Shown one piece after another: positions 32,345 to 35,132 of a DNA stretch of 35,132 nucleotides. The notes beneath the pieces are model-generated. The model saw only the letters and a program-made list of their open reading frames with translations, was not told the origin of the DNA and searched no databases. Position numbers and translations under genes: made by a program. The stretch's first letter is position 1. Every line of letters begins with the position of its first letter. Origin of the DNA: Legionella quateirensis (GTDB taxonomy: Bacteria > Pseudomonadota > Gammaproteobacteria > Legionellales > Legionellaceae); NCBI RefSeq assembly GCF_001467955.1, contig NZ_LNYR01000012.1:372878-408009 (forward strand), in the 5' to 3' direction.

Positions 32345-34752
32345 AGCATTGACGCCAGTTTTAACAAATCTGCAAAAACTCCAGCTGCAGTTACATATTT
32401 ACCTGCCCCTGGTCCTTGAATGATCAAAGGTTGCTTATTGTATCTTCGACTTTGGATTAGCAGAATATTATCTGTTCCGGTTGTATTTGCAAAGGGATGT
32501 GATGCAGGATATGCATTTAATTGAATACTTATTTTTCCGTGTTCAATTATGCCAACATAAGCAAGAGCCGCATTATTTTTTAACAGTCTTTTAATCTTGT
32601 CTTCAATTGTTTTTTGATGATGCACCAAATTCTTTAAAAAATCGGGTATTGATACGTTTTTTAATGCATTGGGAACCATATCCAATAATTTTACATCCTC
32701 AAGGACTAAATCATAGCCCAATTCTCTTGCCAGACAGACAAATTTTCGGGCAACATCAAGACCATTTAAATCTTCTCTAGGATCGGGTTCTGTGTATCCC
32801 AACTCATAAGCTTGAATCACACTGTCAGCGAAAGACAATCCTTTGGCGCACTGATGAAATATAAATGATAAAGTTCCAGATACAATACCTTCGATGCGCT
32901 TGATGCTGTCACCTGTTGCGAGCAAATCCTGAATGGTTTTTAATATGGGTAAGCCGGCACACACTGTAGTTTCATATAAATAGTGTCGATTATTCGATTT
33001 AATGACATCTTTTAACTGCTTATAGTTCTGTAAATCCGAGGAATTTGCTTTTTTATTTGGGGTCACAACATGACAACCAAATTCAATAAATCGCGGATAT
33101 TGACTCGCTATCTCTGCTGATGAAGTACAATCAACGATTACCGCATGGGGAATTTCCGGGCTGGCAATGTGAGTCACAAATTCGATTAAATTTTTGGGTA
33201 CCGAGTTTGATTTTAATTGCTCCTCCCAATCTTTTAAGTCTATGGATTGCTCATGAATTATCATATTTTGGGAATTCATTAAACCTCTGACTTTCAAATC
33301 AACATTTATTTCTCTTTTTAATCGCGCTCTGTTTTTTTTAATCTGGCTTAACAATGCTGCTCCAACTCCACCAGGTCCGATTAAGCCAATCGATAAAGTT
33401 TTACTCGATAAATAGAAACCGCCGTGCAACACACGCAACGCTTTCTGGGTTTGTTCCGTTTTAATTACCGCTGATATATTTCGTTCAGACGAACCCTGTG
33501 CAATCGCAAGAACATTTATATTGGCTTTCGATAACATTTCAAAATATTTAGCTGCTACTCCAGGAGTACCTGACATCTGATCCCCAACAGCTGACACAAC
33601 AGAACAATGTTCAATCAAATCAACGCTTTGGACTACTCCATGAGCTAATTCAAATATAAATTCATATTGAATGAGTTTAACAGCGTGACTTCCATGCGCT
33701 CCGTTCACAACGATGCTGATTGAATGCTCAGAACTTGCCTGACTGATAAGGATTACTGAAATATTGCCTTTTGCCAAAGATTGAAATAAGCGTCCCGCTA
33801 CGCCACACAACCCGGCTAACCCAGTTCCCTCTATATTGATAAGTGCCAAATCAGATATCGAACTCAATCCTTTAATAAGATATTCAGAACACTCTGAAGA
33901 GGAACTGATTATCGTTCCAGGACTGTTTAATTTAAAAAAATTTTTAATATGAATAGGTATATTGGCTTCAATTGCGGGTTGAACAGATTGAGGATGAAGT
34001 ACTGTAGCGCCAAAATAGGCTAATTCAGAGGCTTCCTGATAACTTAAATCAGGAATAGCAAATGCGGATTTGACCCATTTGGGATCCGCAGTAAAAATTC
34101 CATCAATATCCGTCCATTTATACAATCGTTCAGCCATCACCAGTCTGGCAATAATCGCCGCGCTAAAATCCGTACCATTGAAACCTAACAAAGCTCGCAA
34201 TCCTTGATGTGTTCGAGCGACAAATCCTGGCATTACTACAATGGGTGCATCAACTCCTTTCATCAATCGATGCAGTCTCTTTTTAGTTTCTACCCAATCA
34301 ATATTAATAAGCCCTTCATGAAAATCAACTGTGATGATTTGGCCTAAATCAATCCATGGCGCAGCCAACATAGCGGCAATTATTTTACTTGACCAGTATT
34401 CTCCATAACCCAATAGCCAGTTTTTTTGTTCTTCCGAATAAGCACCCAAAAGGGATACACTGTGTAGTAAAGACACAATATCCTCTTTGTCTTTCAGCAA
34501 TAAAATCTGAATCTGCGCGTCGTCAGTTATTTTATTGTTTAGCGATTGATGAAAGGTGATCAATTGATGCAATTTGGTAAGATAATTTTTACCAGTAGCG
34601 GCTAATCTAAGACACTCTAATAAAACGTCCGTAGTACCTTTGGATGCAGAAACCACTAATATGCAAGGCGTAGAAGTGATTATTTGGTCAACCTTAAGAT
34701 AATCCTCTGCTGAACGTAAGCAACTTCCACCAAGTTTATTTACAACAGTCAT
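32341..34752 (-). CDS. thrA: Bifunctional aspartokinase I/homoserine dehydrogenase I
   Basis: 803 aa, slightly shorter than E. coli ThrA (820). The aspartokinase domain spans 1 to about 290: KLGGS (6-10, where KFGGT is usual), FNGTDFSAAI (191-200) and TDIDGIFTADP (214-224). Two ACT-like regulatory segments (about 305-350 and 385-432) should give threonine feedback. The homoserine dehydrogenase domain spans about 453-803: NAD(P) loop GLIGPGGVG (456-464), TPNKKA, GIVSGTLSFIF and GYTEPDPREDLNG. It does steps one and three of the threonine pathway. First gene of thrABC. No obvious Thr/Ile-rich leader peptide is seen upstream. Confidence 0.97.
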   Translation of the reverse strand: MTVVNKLGGSCLRSAEDYLKVDQIITSTPCILVVSASKGTTDVLLECLRLAATGKNYLTKLHQLITFHQSLNNKITDDAQIQILLLKDKEDIVSLLHSVSLLGAYSEEQKNWLLGYGEYWSSKIIAAMLAAPWIDLGQIITVDFHEGLINIDWVETKKRLHRLMKGVDAPIVVMPGFVARTHQGLRALLGFNGTDFSAAIIARLVMAERLYKWTDIDGIFTADPKWVKSAFAIPDLSYQEASELAYFGATVLHPQSVQPAIEANIPIHIKNFFKLNSPGTIISSSSECSEYLIKGLSSISDLALINIEGTGLAGLCGVAGRLFQSLAKGNISVILISQASSEHSISIVVNGAHGSHAVKLIQYEFIFELAHGVVQSVDLIEHCSVVSAVGDQMSGTPGVAAKYFEMLSKANINVLAIAQGSSERNISAVIKTEQTQKALRVLHGGFYLSSKTLSIGLIGPGGVGAALLSQIKKNRARLKREINVDLKVRGLMNSQNMIIHEQSIDLKDWEEQLKSNSVPKNLIEFVTHIASPEIPHAVIVDCTSSAEIASQYPRFIEFGCHVVTPNKKANSSDLQNYKQLKDVIKSNNRHYLYETTVCAGLPILKTIQDLLATGDSIKRIEGIVSGTLSFIFHQCAKGLSFADSVIQAYELGYTEPDPREDLNGLDVARKFVCLARELGYDLVLEDVKLLDMVPNALKNVSIPDFLKNLVHHQKTIEDKIKRLLKNNAALAYVGIIEHGKISIQLNAYPASHPFANTTGTDNILLIQSRRYNKQPLIIQGPGAGKYVTAAGVFADLLKLASML

Positions 34753-34825
34753 AATAAAACTCTTGGTTCTGATTCTGTTTATTAAAGTTTAGCTTAGTTA
34801 TTTAATTAAACACTTCCGAATTCAG

Positions 34826-34854
34826 GTCATAATGTTAAAAGTGAAGGAACTCAA
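34826..34854 (-). promoter_or_regulatory. Candidate sigma-70 promoter for thrABC
   Basis: Read on the minus strand, TTGAGT (34854-34849) and TATGAC (34831-34826) lie 17 nt apart, each matching 4 of 6 consensus bases, about 75 nt before the thrA ATG. AAGAG gives a weak ribosome site before the ATG. The rest of the 380-nt gap 34753-35132 is filled by palindromic repeats. Confidence 0.35.
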
Positions 34855-34878
34855 GATCCTGGCACCAAGCCCTGTTCA

Positions 34879-34972
34879 GCCATAGTAGCCTGTATTAGCG
34901 AAGCGTAATACAGGATCGAAGTGGTAACACACCCCATTGCTTCCCGTATTACGCTTCGCTAATACGGGCTAC
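34879..34972. repeat. Palindromic dispersed repeat (complete copy)
   Basis: Inverted arms 34885-34914 and 34943-34972 pair over 28 of 30 bases; both contain GTATTAGCGAAGCGTAATAC or its complement. The two mismatches are symmetric, and each arm can also fold alone into a 9-bp stem. A direct repeat of its first 78 bp starts at 35055. It is typical of REP-like elements found near gene ends in this and other genera. Confidence 0.9.
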
Positions 34973-35054
34973 AAAAGGGTCAATCTACAATAAATAATCC
35001 TTAACCTAATGGCAGTCTATTATGCGAGAAATACTCTATTTTTTACTCTTTTCT

Positions 35055-35132
35055 GCCATAGTAGCCTGTATTAGCGAAGCGTAATACAGGATCGAAGTGG
35101 TAACACACCCCATTGCTTCCCGTATTACGCTT
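35055..35132. repeat. Palindromic dispersed repeat (second copy, cut by window end)
   Basis: Identical over all 78 bases to 34879-34956. The window ends in its right arm. The 98 bp between the two copies show no gene. Identity suggests a recent local duplication or gene conversion. Confidence 0.92.

Noticed and set aside
34879..35132. CRISPR-like pair of repeats at the right edge
   Set aside because: Only two copies, each a long self-complementary hairpin with a 98-bp gap and no spacer regularity.

Overview
This AT-rich window most likely comes from a Legionella or a close relative in the Legionellaceae. The species cannot be named from sequence alone. The evidence is the mix of housekeeping genes (thrABC, an S9 peptidase, a GDT1-type transporter) with large proteins of the kind this genus exports: an ankyrin-repeat protein, a 2056-aa coiled-coil protein with a 23-unit minisatellite, and a protein with eukaryote-directed features. 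Dispersed palindromic repeats fill several intergenic gaps.

Layout. 1-255 holds a palindromic dispersed repeat. 256-1419 (-) is a two-TM protein with a possible permuted papain-like C-terminal domain. 1470-7377 (-) is a tight six-gene operon read right to left: GT4 glycosyltransferase, sphingomyelin-synthase-like PAP2 protein, FabH/OleA-like ketosynthase, NAD-dependent reductase, metallo-beta-lactamase-fold hydrolase and PaaK-like adenylate-forming enzyme. It looks like a dedicated lipid or small-molecule pathway. 7914-8102 (+) is a DUF1328 membrane miniprotein with a strong hairpin after it.

8338-10245 (+) is the most striking gene: a TAL-effector-like protein. It has nine 33-aa core repeats with readable base-specifying residues (HA HN HG NN NG HD HG HD HK), degenerate flanking repeats, basic NLS-like patches and an acidic/aromatic tail. 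Under the known TALE code it should read about N-G-T-(G/A)-T-C-T-C-N. The same reading frame stays mostly open for another 438 nt after its stop, which suggests a decayed extension or a second gene remnant.

10852-12066 (+) is an MFS exporter, followed by a second copy of the dispersed repeat. 12438-14126 (-) has an LprI-like periplasmic protein and a divergent 4-hydroxyphenylpyruvate-dioxygenase-like protein that keeps all three iron ligands. 14289-14846 (+) is a GDT1/UPF0016 transporter. 14897-21067 (-) is the giant internally duplicated protein.

21396-25686 carries a convergent pair: a TauD/SyrP-like dioxygenase and an A-PCP-C NRPS whose binding pocket resembles Asn/Asp-activating domains, so the two may make a beta-hydroxylated amino-acid product. 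Then come the S9 peptidase (25866-27842, -), the ankyrin protein (28276-30123, +), the thrA-thrB-thrC operon (34752 to 30145, -), and a pair of identical palindromic repeats at the right edge.
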